In this document: piece by piece, positions 1 to 5,652 of the stretch | Position numbering within the stretch: position 1 is the first letter of the stretch | How the letters are laid out: every line of letters starts with the position of its first letter | Origin: Clostridia bacterium | Lineage (GTDB): Bacteria > Bacillota > Clostridia > Christensenellales > Aristaeellaceae | NCBI GenBank assembly: GCA_016296675.1 | Contig: JAEDIV010000153.1 | Span: 1 to 5,704, forward strand | DNA length: 5,704 bases | Direction: 5' to 3' | Made by a program: the position numbers and the translations under genes | The notes under the pieces: model-generated | The model's input: only the letters and a program-made list of their open reading frames with translations | Databases searched by the model: none | What the model was told of the DNA's origin: nothing

Positions 1-2
1 AA

Positions 3-30
3 ATGGAGAGGGAGTGCGCTCCCTCTCCAT
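3..30 (-). terminator. Perfect hairpin at left edge, possible terminator of the leftward operon
   Basis: A perfect 12-bp inverted repeat (ATGGAGAGGGAG at 3-14 and its complement at 19-30) encloses a 4-base loop. Read on the minus strand, the stem is followed by T residues up to the window edge, so the rest of any T-tract cannot be seen. It lies about 80 bases past the stop codon of the polyferredoxin-thioredoxin gene and could end that operon. On the plus strand it is followed by a C-rich stretch, which does not fit a rho-independent terminator in that direction. Termination is an inference from structure alone. Confidence 0.45.
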
Positions 31-59
31 ACCTCTCCCGGAGGTTTGTTGATGACCTG

Positions 60-101
60 AACCGCGCTGCCTCACAGAAGTTGAGGCGGCGCGGTTGTTT
101 T
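60..101. terminator. Strong hairpin, bidirectional or rightward terminator
   Basis: A 15-bp stem with one G-T wobble pairs 60-74 (AACCGCGCTGCCTCA) with 82-96 around a 7-base loop. On the plus strand it is followed by GTTGTTTTA, a T-rich tail suited to a rightward gene ending left of the window. On the minus strand it begins about 12 bases after the stop codon of the leftward operon, but no T-tract follows on that strand. It probably serves convergent transcription units, with better sequence support for the rightward direction. Confidence 0.6.
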
Positions 102-107
102 ACGGGG

Positions 108-1571
108 TTACATCTGATTTGACTGCAAAATCAGCGTTTCAAGGCTTTCGTATGTCACGCTTCCGACCGCGTTATAGATGATTACGCCGTTTTTGTTGAT
201 TACAACGGTCTGCGGAAGCATGGTCGATCCGCCGAAGGATTGGATGATTTCGCCGGTTTTGTCAAGACCGAAGGGGAAGGTGTACGTCGTTTTGTCAAGA
301 TAGGCCTGAACGTCCTCGGTGACGAGGTTGGAGTGAAGCGCGAGGACATAGACATCGTTTTCATGCTTTTTGGAGATTTCCTCAAAATGGGGAAGTTCCT
401 TGACGCAAGGGCCGCACCAGGTTGCCCAGAAATTGACGATCACGGTTTTGCCGCGAAGGTCGGAAAGGGAAACCTCTCCGCCGCCTGAATATAAAGGCGC
501 GGTGAAGGCCGGCGCCAGCATGCCGATTTCTTTTCCGAAGGGCAGCGTGTTTTCGTCGGGCACAACTGTTTGAGGGACAGGACCGGAAACAGATGCTGCC
601 TCTTCAGGGAGATTAAAAAGTACCAGCGATACGAGAAGTACGATCACGGCGAGGATTGGAAGGATGTTCTTTTTACGCTTGCGCGGTGGTAGTGTCTGTG
701 CACCGCTTAGGGTGATCTGTCCGGCTTTTATGGAGATTGCTCCGGTCGGGCAGACGGACATGCATTCGCCGCACTGGATGCATTCAAAATCGCCGACGTT
801 CCTCACATCCATTTTGCATTTGCCCACGCACTTTCCGCAGTCCACGCATTTTTGGCTGTCGACCTTAACGCCGACAATGCAGAAACGGTTAAAAAGCGAA
901 TATATCGCGCCCAGCGGACAGAGAAAACGGCAGAATGCGCGGAAGGTGAATACGCATACGGCGAGCACCAGAATAAGAATCAGAAATTTTGCTGAAAACA
1001 GATACGAAAGCATGGAAAGCTTGTCCGAATTGGCCGGATGAACGAGCAGCCCAACCGCGCCTTCCAGCGTACCTGCCGGACAAATGTATTTGCAAAATGC
1101 CGGAAGAGGTACGGATTTCAAGGCAGAATACAGGGGCAAAAGAACGACCAGAAAAACAAGCAGCAGATATTTGAATTTTGAAAGAATGTATGTCGCGCGT
1201 CCCTTTTTAATTTTGAACGTAGGGATTTTGTACAAAAGATCCTGCAGAAGGCCAAACGGACACAAAAAGCCGCAGACGGTTCTTCCGAGCATCAGGCCGT
1301 ACAGAAGCAGGATGCCGATTGCGTAATACGGCGCGCGATGCTGACTGGAAGCGAGGGCGTTCTGAAGTGCGCCGAGCGGACATGCGCCCACGGCTGCCGG
1401 ACAGGAATAACAGTTGAGCCCCGGAACACAGGCGGCCTTGGTAATGCCTGTAAAGATGTCGCCTTTGATAAAACCTTTCAGATGCGCATTATACAGTAAA
1501 AAGGCATACAGCTGGATCAGCCTTCTTTTTGCGGGCAGATGCGCTTTTATATAGGAAAGTATTTTACCCAA
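108..1571 (-). CDS. Membrane 4Fe-4S polyferredoxin fused to an extracytoplasmic TlpA/ResA-type thioredoxin domain
   Basis: This 487-residue protein joins two modules. The N-terminal part resembles the NapH/CcoG-type membrane Fe-S proteins (Fer4_5). It has hydrophobic segments near residues 18-34, 82-96, 134-152 and 194-210. It has CxxxCP motifs at C100/C104, C160/C164 and C214/C218, and an early cysteine group at C48, C54, C57 and C64. Two ferredoxin-type 4Fe-4S motifs follow (C242, C245, C248, C252 and C264, C267, C270, C274). A basic stretch (RKRKK) precedes a last membrane segment at about 303-320, so the positive-inside rule puts the clusters in the cytoplasm and the C-terminus outside. 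Residues 345-487 form a thioredoxin-like domain with WCGPC (C386, C389) and a cis-proline at P453. The TTG start overlaps the preceding stop by 8 bases; no in-frame ATG lies near, and homologues typically begin a little upstream of the RRLIQ segment. Likely role: feeding electrons to extracytoplasmic disulfides. The partner and the electron path are inferred. Confidence 0.9.
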   Translation of the reverse strand: MGKILSYIKAHLPAKRRLIQLYAFLLYNAHLKGFIKGDIFTGITKAACVPGLNCYSCPAAVGACPLGALQNALASSQHRAPYYAIGILLLYGLMLGRTVCGFLCPFGLLQDLLYKIPTFKIKKGRATYILSKFKYLLLVFLVVLLPLYSALKSVPLPAFCKYICPAGTLEGAVGLLVHPANSDKLSMLSYLFSAKFLILILVLAVCVFTFRAFCRFLCPLGAIYSLFNRFCIVGVKVDSQKCVDCGKCVGKCKMDVRNVGDFECIQCGECMSVCPTGAISIKAGQITLSGAQTLPPRKRKKNILPILAVIVLLVSLVLFNLPEEAASVSGPVPQTVVPDENTLPFGKEIGMLAPAFTAPLYSGGGEVSLSDLRGKTVIVNFWATWCGPCVKELPHFEEISKKHENDVYVLALHSNLVTEDVQAYLDKTTYTFPFGLDKTGEIIQSFGGSTMLPQTVVINKNGVIIYNAVGSVTYESLETLILQSNQM

Positions 1572-1986
1572 GGCCGATGCACTCCGTGCAGATATTGACG
1601 GCCTTGATGAACACGTCCTTGAGTCCTCCGTTCATGATTCCCAGCACAATCAGAAGGATGGAAAACGCGAAGATGACGGTGCGCTGTGCGGTTTTCGATT
1701 TTGCGGTTTTTTCCGGCGCGCGCCTGTATTTCCTTGCGTCTAAGGAAGGCGTCTTGTCTTTCTTTTCGGATAAGGAGAAAATGAACGACAAAACCAAAAT
1801 CAGAATCATAAAAATATATCCAGGGCTAAGCGCGGCAAAATGCGCACTTACCGATGAGACGGAATACATCTGCGTTTGACGGCCGCCGGATAATACGTGC
1901 GATAAGCAGCCCGCGGCAAGCATAACGGCAAGCGCAGATACGCTTATTGCAGCCAGCGTCTTTACAGCGATTGTTTTTTTGTTCAT
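1564..1986 (-). CDS. Small membrane protein with C-terminal CD1871A-like CXXC motif
   Basis: This 140-residue protein has three hydrophobic segments, at about residues 8-26, 56-72 and 103-118, with a basic linker of about 30 residues between the second and third. The last 38 residues, ending NICTECIGLG with C133 and C136, match my recollection of the small CD1871A family CXXC proteins. Those are usually only about 40 residues long, so the first 100 residues are an extension of unknown function. The chosen ATG at 1986 has AAGGA (1996-2000) nine bases upstream. An in-frame ATG at 1992 is only three bases from that site and is less likely, though it would add just two residues. LAAGC at residues 23-27 resembles a lipobox weakly. 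The gene is first in the leftward operon and overlaps the Fe-S/thioredoxin gene, suggesting joint work in membrane redox chemistry. Function beyond that is unknown. Confidence 0.8.
   Translation of the reverse strand: MNKKTIAVKTLAAISVSALAVMLAAGCLSHVLSGGRQTQMYSVSSVSAHFAALSPGYIFMILILVLSFIFSLSEKKDKTPSLDARKYRRAPEKTAKSKTAQRTVIFAFSILLIVLGIMNGGLKDVFIKAVNICTECIGLG
1582..1586 (-). promoter_or_regulatory. Ribosome binding site for the TTG-started Fe-S/thioredoxin gene
   Basis: CGGAG on the minus strand lies 10 bases before the TTG start at 1571. It sits inside the codons for the upstream gene's terminal CXXC motif (TGC ACG GAG TGC). With the 8-base stop/start overlap this suggests translational coupling. 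The spacing is slightly long, so coupling by terminating ribosomes may matter more than the site itself. Confidence 0.45.
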
Positions 1987-1995
1987 AGGCATGTT

Positions 1996-2000
1996 TCCTT
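1996..2000 (-). promoter_or_regulatory. Ribosome binding site of the small CXXC membrane protein gene
   Basis: AAGGA on the minus strand lies nine bases before the ATG at 1986 and only three before the ATG at 1992. The spacing favours the downstream start codon. Confidence 0.6.
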
Positions 2001-2018
2001 TTGACAGAGTGTATCCGT

Positions 2019-2047
2019 ATTATAGCATAGCAGCCTGCCTTTCGCAA
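2019..2047 (-). promoter_or_regulatory. Leftward sigma-A-type promoter with extended -10
   Basis: On the minus strand, TTGCGA (2047-2042; four of six consensus bases) is separated by 17 bases from a perfect TATAAT (2024-2019). That -10 is preceded by TGC, an extended -10 element. Transcription would start near 2012, leaving a leader of about 25 bases before the small CXXC protein gene. It would drive the leftward redox operon. Confidence 0.75.
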
Positions 2048-2061
2048 CGCGCGTGCGATTC

Positions 2062-2090
2062 TTGACAGGGGAAAAAGGGATTGATATAAT
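2062..2090 (+). promoter_or_regulatory. Rightward consensus sigma-A promoter
   Basis: TTGACA (2062-2067) and TATAAT (2085-2090) are both exact consensus hexamers with the optimal 17-base spacer. A start near 2097 gives a leader of about 23 bases to the exported thioredoxin gene. Its -35 lies 14 bases from the -35 of the leftward promoter, so the two polymerases approach from overlapping upstream DNA and may compete or be jointly controlled. No clear operator palindrome is visible between them. Confidence 0.85.
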
Positions 2091-2108
2091 GAAAACGGAT
2101 TATTATAT

Positions 2109-2113
2109 GGAGG
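2109..2113 (+). promoter_or_regulatory. Strong ribosome binding site of the exported thioredoxin gene
   Basis: GGAGG lies six bases before the ATG at 2120, a near-ideal Shine-Dalgarno that fixes this start codon. Confidence 0.85.
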
Positions 2114-2119
2114 AAACAT

Positions 2120-3832
2120 ATGAAAAAATATATTGCTTTGGTCATGACGCTTATTTTGGCGTTGGGGATTTTTGCGGTTTCAAATGCTTCGGGCACGTAT
2201 CAGGCGGGCGATATCATGAATGATTTCACCATCGTTACGCATGATGGGAAAAGCATCTCTTTGTACGAGACGCTCAAAAGCAAGGAACTTGTTATGATCA
2301 ATATCTGGGCCAGCTGGTGCGGACCGTGCAGAAGTGAATTTCCTTATATGGAAGAAGCATATAAGGAATATTCCGACCGGGTTGAGATTATCGCTGTTTC
2401 CTGCGATGCGAACGATACCAAAAAGACCATCGGTGAATTTGCAAAGGATCTGGGCCTGACATTCCCTATGGGGCAGGATACCGCAAATCTTGCCTATCTT
2501 TTCAATGCCCAGTACATTCCGACCACCGCGCTCATCAGCAAGACCGGACGGATTGAATTTGTTGAAAGCTCGGCAATGTCGAGCACGGACGATTTCAGAA
2601 ATTTGTTCGAAGCGTTCTTGCGGAAGCATCCTTCTGTTGCGCCTTCGGATCAGACGCAGCTTATGCAGGCGCTCAATGAACCGGACGGCAAGATCGAGTT
2701 TTATAACAGCGCCGACGAATATGCCTGGCCGATGACCATTTATCAGAAGGACGGAAGGGATGTCGTCATGGCGTCGAATACGGGCGTGGGAAACAGCTAT
2801 GCATCGTTAAAGGGAAGAACCAGCGCAAACATCGGCGATGTACTGGTTGTAGAATTCAAAACGTCCACAGAGCCCATGTTTGACCTTATGAAGATCTGTA
2901 TCGATAATACGGTTGTAAAAGTGTTCGGCGGTGAGCACGACTGGATGACCTATGCCCATCCGTTTGGCTATTCGGGTGAACATCAGATTGAAATCACCTA
3001 TGTGAAAAATATGGGTGAAAGCGCGGGCAGCGACTGTATATGGATCGACACGATCAAGGTTGTTCCGGCTGCGGAGGCATTGGAAGCGCTTTCCCTGAAT
3101 CCGGAGTATCCTGTGCATGACAGGATGACGCTTGAAATTGCTTCGCCAAACAGCAAAAAGGTATTGATTTTTGATCCTTCGGGAACACTGGAATACTATT
3201 TCGGAGAATTTGAAGCCTATGTGCTGAACGGTTCCCAGGCGGAGATCAAGCTTGGAATTACCAATCAGATCGATCCTGAAATTGCCTGTATTGTCAGCGA
3301 TTATGACGGATCCGGCCATGCGATTTCTGCTATCGAGCCGGATGAGGACGGATATTATCGTCTGACTCTGGGCTGCGACAGCATGAGTGAGACGGGATAT
3401 CCGTATTCAACGGTGTACTTTTACTCCGACCCGGCGCTTGATCCTGAAAAGACAGTCATGTATTTCATGGATGAAGAAAATCTTGATGCAATGATGGCTC
3501 TGGCGAGCCAGGATGAGGAAAACCCGGCTGTATGGACATATGAGCAGGATATCGAAGACGGCCTTGAGGGCGAAGAAGTATATGACTACACGGTGAAAGT
3601 GACTGACCAGAACGGAAACGGCGTTGCCGGCGCAATGCTTCAGGTGTGCGATGATACGGTATGCAGCGTTTATGTGACGGATGAAAACGGTCAAAGCGCG
3701 TTTTCGCTTTTGCCCGGTATATGGGAGATGCATGTGCTGATGCTGCCTGATGGCTATGAAATGGATGGAGACAACGTGATTGCGCTTGCAGACGGCGGCG
3801 AAGATATCGAAATTACGGTCATTAAAAAATAA
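2120..3832 (+). CDS. Exported TlpA-like thioredoxin with C-terminal beta-sandwich domains
   Basis: This 570-residue protein begins with a signal peptide (MKK, hydrophobic core at about 5-20, likely cleavage near SNA at 21-23). No lipobox, sortase signal or later membrane segment is seen, so it is probably released or loosely wall-held. Residues 27-170 form a TlpA/ResA-like thioredoxin domain with WCGPC (C67, C70) and a cis-proline at P134, expected to reduce or exchange disulfides outside the membrane. Residues about 190-316 look like a jelly-roll domain ending in a D-x-IWIDTIKV strand typical of lectin-like folds. Residues about 317-470 are unassigned and acidic. Residues about 486-570 resemble a CnaB or carboxypeptidase-regulatory Ig-like domain and carry an unusual VCDDTVC pair (C510, C515). 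TlpA-type proteins are usually about 150-200 residues, so two thirds of this one is extra. It lies divergently from the membrane redox operon, which may supply its electrons. The thioredoxin domain is certain; the substrate is unknown. Confidence 0.9.
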   Translation: MKKYIALVMTLILALGIFAVSNASGTYQAGDIMNDFTIVTHDGKSISLYETLKSKELVMINIWASWCGPCRSEFPYMEEAYKEYSDRVEIIAVSCDANDTKKTIGEFAKDLGLTFPMGQDTANLAYLFNAQYIPTTALISKTGRIEFVESSAMSSTDDFRNLFEAFLRKHPSVAPSDQTQLMQALNEPDGKIEFYNSADEYAWPMTIYQKDGRDVVMASNTGVGNSYASLKGRTSANIGDVLVVEFKTSTEPMFDLMKICIDNTVVKVFGGEHDWMTYAHPFGYSGEHQIEITYVKNMGESAGSDCIWIDTIKVVPAAEALEALSLNPEYPVHDRMTLEIASPNSKKVLIFDPSGTLEYYFGEFEAYVLNGSQAEIKLGITNQIDPEIACIVSDYDGSGHAISAIEPDEDGYYRLTLGCDSMSETGYPYSTVYFYSDPALDPEKTVMYFMDEENLDAMMALASQDEENPAVWTYEQDIEDGLEGEEVYDYTVKVTDQNGNGVAGAMLQVCDDTVCSVYVTDENGQSAFSLLPGIWEMHVLMLPDGYEMDGDNVIALADGGEDIEITVIKK

Positions 3833-3837
3833 AGGAA

Positions 3838-3882
3838 TGTGCGGCGCGGGAAGCGTGTCTTCGGCGCCGCATGCATATTTTT
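3838..3882 (+). terminator. Probable rho-independent terminator after the exported thioredoxin gene
   Basis: GCGGCGC (3841-3847) pairs with GCGCCGC (3864-3870), extended outward by one A-T pair and two wobble pairs. An inner stem GAAG/CTTC (3850-3853 with 3859-3862) continues it past a small bulge. Five T residues follow at 3878-3882, eight bases beyond the main stem. The structure begins less than ten bases after the stop codon. The gap before the T-tract makes it imperfect. Confidence 0.65.
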
Positions 3883-3918
3883 GGGACAAAATCATGAGGT
3901 TATGGGAAGACCGGACTG

Positions 3919-3947
3919 TTTTCTTATATGGAAATATATGATATAAT
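3919..3947 (+). promoter_or_regulatory. Promoter of the GH10 gene (extended -10 type)
   Basis: A perfect TATAAT (3942-3947) is preceded by TGA, giving an extended -10. The matching -35 at 17-base spacing, TTTTCT (3919-3924), is poor, as is common for extended -10 promoters. TATATG occurs twice, ten bases apart (3925-3930 and 3935-3940). A start near 3954 gives a leader of about 32 bases. No catabolite-response (cre) sequence was recognised here. Confidence 0.65.
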
Positions 3948-3974
3948 TAACACAGGCATTTACATCTTATGAAA

Positions 3975-3981
3975 AGAGGGG
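3975..3981 (+). promoter_or_regulatory. Ribosome binding site of the GH10 gene
   Basis: AGAGGGG lies four bases before the ATG at 3986. It supports that start over the in-frame ATG eleven codons in, which has no comparable site. Confidence 0.65.
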
Positions 3982-3985
3982 TTGT

Positions 3986-5209
3986 ATGGATCGCTATCAG
4001 CACAGAAAATCAACGATGAAGCTTACGCTGACCGATGGAAGCGGAAAGGCCATGTCCGGCCGAAAGGTTCGCTTTACCCTTAAAAACCACGAATTCAAGT
4101 TCGGCTGCAATATCTTCTGGCTCAGCGATATGCTGAAAAGCGGAATTGCTCCGCAGAGAAAAGAAAAGCTTGAAAAAATGTGGAACTCCTGGTCCGCGCT
4201 TTTCAATTTCGGCACGCTGCCTTTCTATCAGGGCACCTATGAGCCCAGAGAAGGCGAAACCAAACAGGAAGAAATCCTTCGTGCTGCCAAGTTTTTAAGC
4301 GAGCACGGCGTGCAGCTCAAAGGCCATCCGCTTTGCTGGCATACGGTTGCCGCCAAGTGGCTGATGGAAAAGACGGTGGACGAGGTCTTTGAAAACCAGA
4401 TTGCCCGCATTACTCGCGAAATGACTGCTTTTAAGGATTATGTCACGATGTGGGATGTCATCAACGAAGTCGTCATTATGCCCATCTTTACTGCGGAGAA
4501 AAACGCCATTACGCCGCTTTGCCAGAAAATGGGCAGAGTTGGGCTGATCAAGGCGCTGTTTGCGCATGCGCATAATGTGGATCCGAACGCTACGCTGCTT
4601 TTAAACGACTTCAACACCAGCGAAAAATATAAAGAACTGATCAGTGATTGCCTGGATGCGGGCGTTGATATCAATGTCATCGGTATTCAGTCCCATCAGC
4701 ATCAGGGATTCTGGGGCCTTGATAAGCTGAATGAAGTGCTTGGACGGTTCGAAAGCTTTAATAAGCCCATTCACTTTACCGAGAACACCTTTGTTTCCGG
4801 CGATCTCATGCCGCCGCATATCGTGGATCTCAACGACTGGAAGGTGCCTGAGTGGCCCACCACGCCGGAGGGAGAGGACAGACAGGCGCGCGATTTTATG
4901 GCGATGATCGATGAGCTCTTTGCCCATCCGCTGGTAGAAGCTTTCACCAACTGGGACTTCTGCGACGGCGCCTGGCTGGGCGCGCCCGCCGGACTTGTCC
5001 GTCTCGACGGCAGCCATAAACCTTCTTATGACGCGATGATGCAGCGCATCAAGCGCGACTGGCACACCGATGTAACGCTTGCTGCAGACGAAAACGGAGA
5101 AGTTGAACTGACCGGTTTCAGAGGCGAATATGAAGCGGAATGCGATGGAAAACACGTGAAATTCATCCTTGATAAAGCGGCAGAGGATAAGAAAATCATA
5201 TTTGCATAA
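3986..5209 (+). CDS. Divergent GH10 family glycosidase (endo-1,4-beta-xylanase-like), no signal peptide
   Basis: This 407-residue protein has the core signature of glycoside hydrolase family 10. The acid/base glutamate is E161 in WDVINE and the nucleophile is E266 in HFTEN. H114 and W118 lie in KGHPLCWH, Q235 and H237 in GIQSH, and W323 in TNWDF. Residues about 8-45 form a small beta region leading into FKFGCNIF, and the last 45 residues (after W359) form a short tail with GFRGEY. No signal peptide or carbohydrate-binding module is seen, so it is probably cytoplasmic and would act on imported short oligosaccharides. The usual ENxMKW segment, which binds sugar in subsites -1 and -2, is not recognisable; the stretch around residues 73-87 (NFGTLPFYQGTYEP) takes its place. 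Substrate preference may therefore differ from true xylanases. The gene stands alone with its own promoter and terminator. GH10 membership is firm; xylan as substrate is inferred from the family. Confidence 0.9.
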   Translation: MDRYQHRKSTMKLTLTDGSGKAMSGRKVRFTLKNHEFKFGCNIFWLSDMLKSGIAPQRKEKLEKMWNSWSALFNFGTLPFYQGTYEPREGETKQEEILRAAKFLSEHGVQLKGHPLCWHTVAAKWLMEKTVDEVFENQIARITREMTAFKDYVTMWDVINEVVIMPIFTAEKNAITPLCQKMGRVGLIKALFAHAHNVDPNATLLLNDFNTSEKYKELISDCLDAGVDINVIGIQSHQHQGFWGLDKLNEVLGRFESFNKPIHFTENTFVSGDLMPPHIVDLNDWKVPEWPTTPEGEDRQARDFMAMIDELFAHPLVEAFTNWDFCDGAWLGAPAGLVRLDGSHKPSYDAMMQRIKRDWHTDVTLAADENGEVELTGFRGEYEAECDGKHVKFILDKAAEDKKIIFA

Positions 5210-5215
5210 ATGAAG

Positions 5216-5262
5216 AAACGTCCTGATGCATACTTGAAAAACACAGCATCAGGACGTTTGAT
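5216..5262 (+). terminator. Terminator hairpin after the GH10 gene
   Basis: A perfect 14-bp inverted repeat (AAACGTCCTGATGC at 5216-5229 and its complement at 5246-5259) encloses a 16-base loop, seven bases after the GH10 stop codon. The T-tail is short (TTTGATT). The A-rich flank on the left would give a similar tail on the minus strand, so it may work in both directions. Confidence 0.7.
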
Positions 5263-5291
5263 TCTCTATTAAACAGACTAAAGTCTTTATA

Positions 5292-5308
5292 AAATATATG
5301 ATATTATT
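5292..5308 (+). promoter_or_regulatory. Promoter-like extended -10 reading into the repeat region
   Basis: This 17-base stretch matches the GH10 promoter core at 3932-3948 in 16 of 17 positions, including TGA before the -10 hexamer (here TATTAT at 5302-5307). No -35 is recognisable at the right distance. In such AT-rich DNA the match could be chance. Confidence 0.25.
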
Positions 5309-5406
5309 TAGAAATTTTTTAAATAACAGACTATAAAGCAAAGAAATACGATTGATAAATGAGGATTTGTAATTAAAACAGACCAAAGTCTTGATGAAAT
5401 TGCGGG

Positions 5407-5425
5407 CGCTGACGGATTGTCGGCG
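5407..5425. other. GC-rich hairpin inside the AT-rich repeat region
   Basis: CGCTGAC (5407-5413) pairs with GTCGGCG (5419-5425) with one wobble around the loop GGATT. It lies in a short GC-rich patch within the only interval between repeat cores that breaks the 52-base rhythm (87 instead of 52 or 104). Confidence 0.4.
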
Positions 5426-5652
5426 ATTTGAAATGCTTAATTATCTGCAAGAAAGAATTACAAAACAAACCGAAGTCTGTAATAAGAAGAGAAGTATATA
5501 TATAATATGATGAATAATGGATGGAAGTACGCAATTAAAAATGAAATAAAGTTTGAATATCCATAAAAACAGACTGAAGTCTAATAATATCTGGCAAATC
5601 AAGTGTTATTTGATTTTAGAGAAACACACTGCAGCGCGTTTGACAGAATAAA

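Larger units (their letters stand above)
5271..5582. repeat. Family of short palindromic repeats, consensus AAACAGACYRAAGTCT
   Basis: Five copies share an A-rich left flank and a 12-base core AGACYRAAGTCT, which is an imperfect palindrome (AGAC/GTCT arms). Cores start at 5275 (AGACTAAAGTCT), 5328 (AGACTATAAAGC, degenerate), 5380 (AGACCAAAGTCT), 5467 (AAACCGAAGTCT) and 5571 (AGACTGAAGTCT). A very weak copy may lie at 5519, and another near 5626. Start-to-start distances are 53, 52, 87 and 104, or 52 and 52 if the 5519 copy counts. The DNA between cores is AT-rich and not repeated. On the minus strand each copy reads as a small hairpin followed by GTTTT. Confidence 0.7.
5263..5652. other. AT-rich gene-free stretch
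   Basis: No open reading frame with a recognisable protein is seen on either strand. The base composition is clearly more AT-rich than the flanking genes. The stretch holds the dispersed palindromes, one GC-rich hairpin and promoter-like AT sequences described separately. It could be a small RNA locus, a protein-binding array, or the decayed remains of a mobile element; the sequence alone does not decide. Confidence 0.6.

Noticed and set aside
40..60. GGAGG followed by ATG as a small gene start
   Set aside because: The frame closes after two codons (ATG ACC TGA) and lies between two hairpins.
1529..1879. Plus-strand open frame of 116 codons
   Set aside because: It lies opposite the small CXXC protein and Fe-S genes, has no ribosome binding site or recognisable domain, and is a shadow of real coding sequence.
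1894..1914. Lipoprotein signal (LAAGC) in the small CXXC protein
   Set aside because: The -3 position is alanine instead of leucine and two further membrane segments follow, so a membrane-spanning protein is the safer reading.
2001..2023. TTGACA with TATTAT on the plus strand as a second rightward promoter
   Set aside because: The spacer is only about 11 bases, too short for sigma-A promoters.
1826..2119. Minus-strand open frame of 97 codons
   Set aside because: It would run through both promoters and overlaps the small CXXC gene in another frame; the product has no recognisable features.
2807..3319. Minus-strand open frame of 170 codons inside the exported thioredoxin gene
   Set aside because: It is antisense to a gene with clear domains, and its translation shows no family motif or start signals.
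4601..5155. Minus-strand open frame of 184 codons inside the GH10 gene
   Set aside because: It is antisense to a gene with intact catalytic motifs and has no independent support.
5271..5582. CRISPR array
   Set aside because: The conserved part is only about 16 bases, copies differ from each other, intervals are uneven (52 to 104) and no cas gene is in the window.
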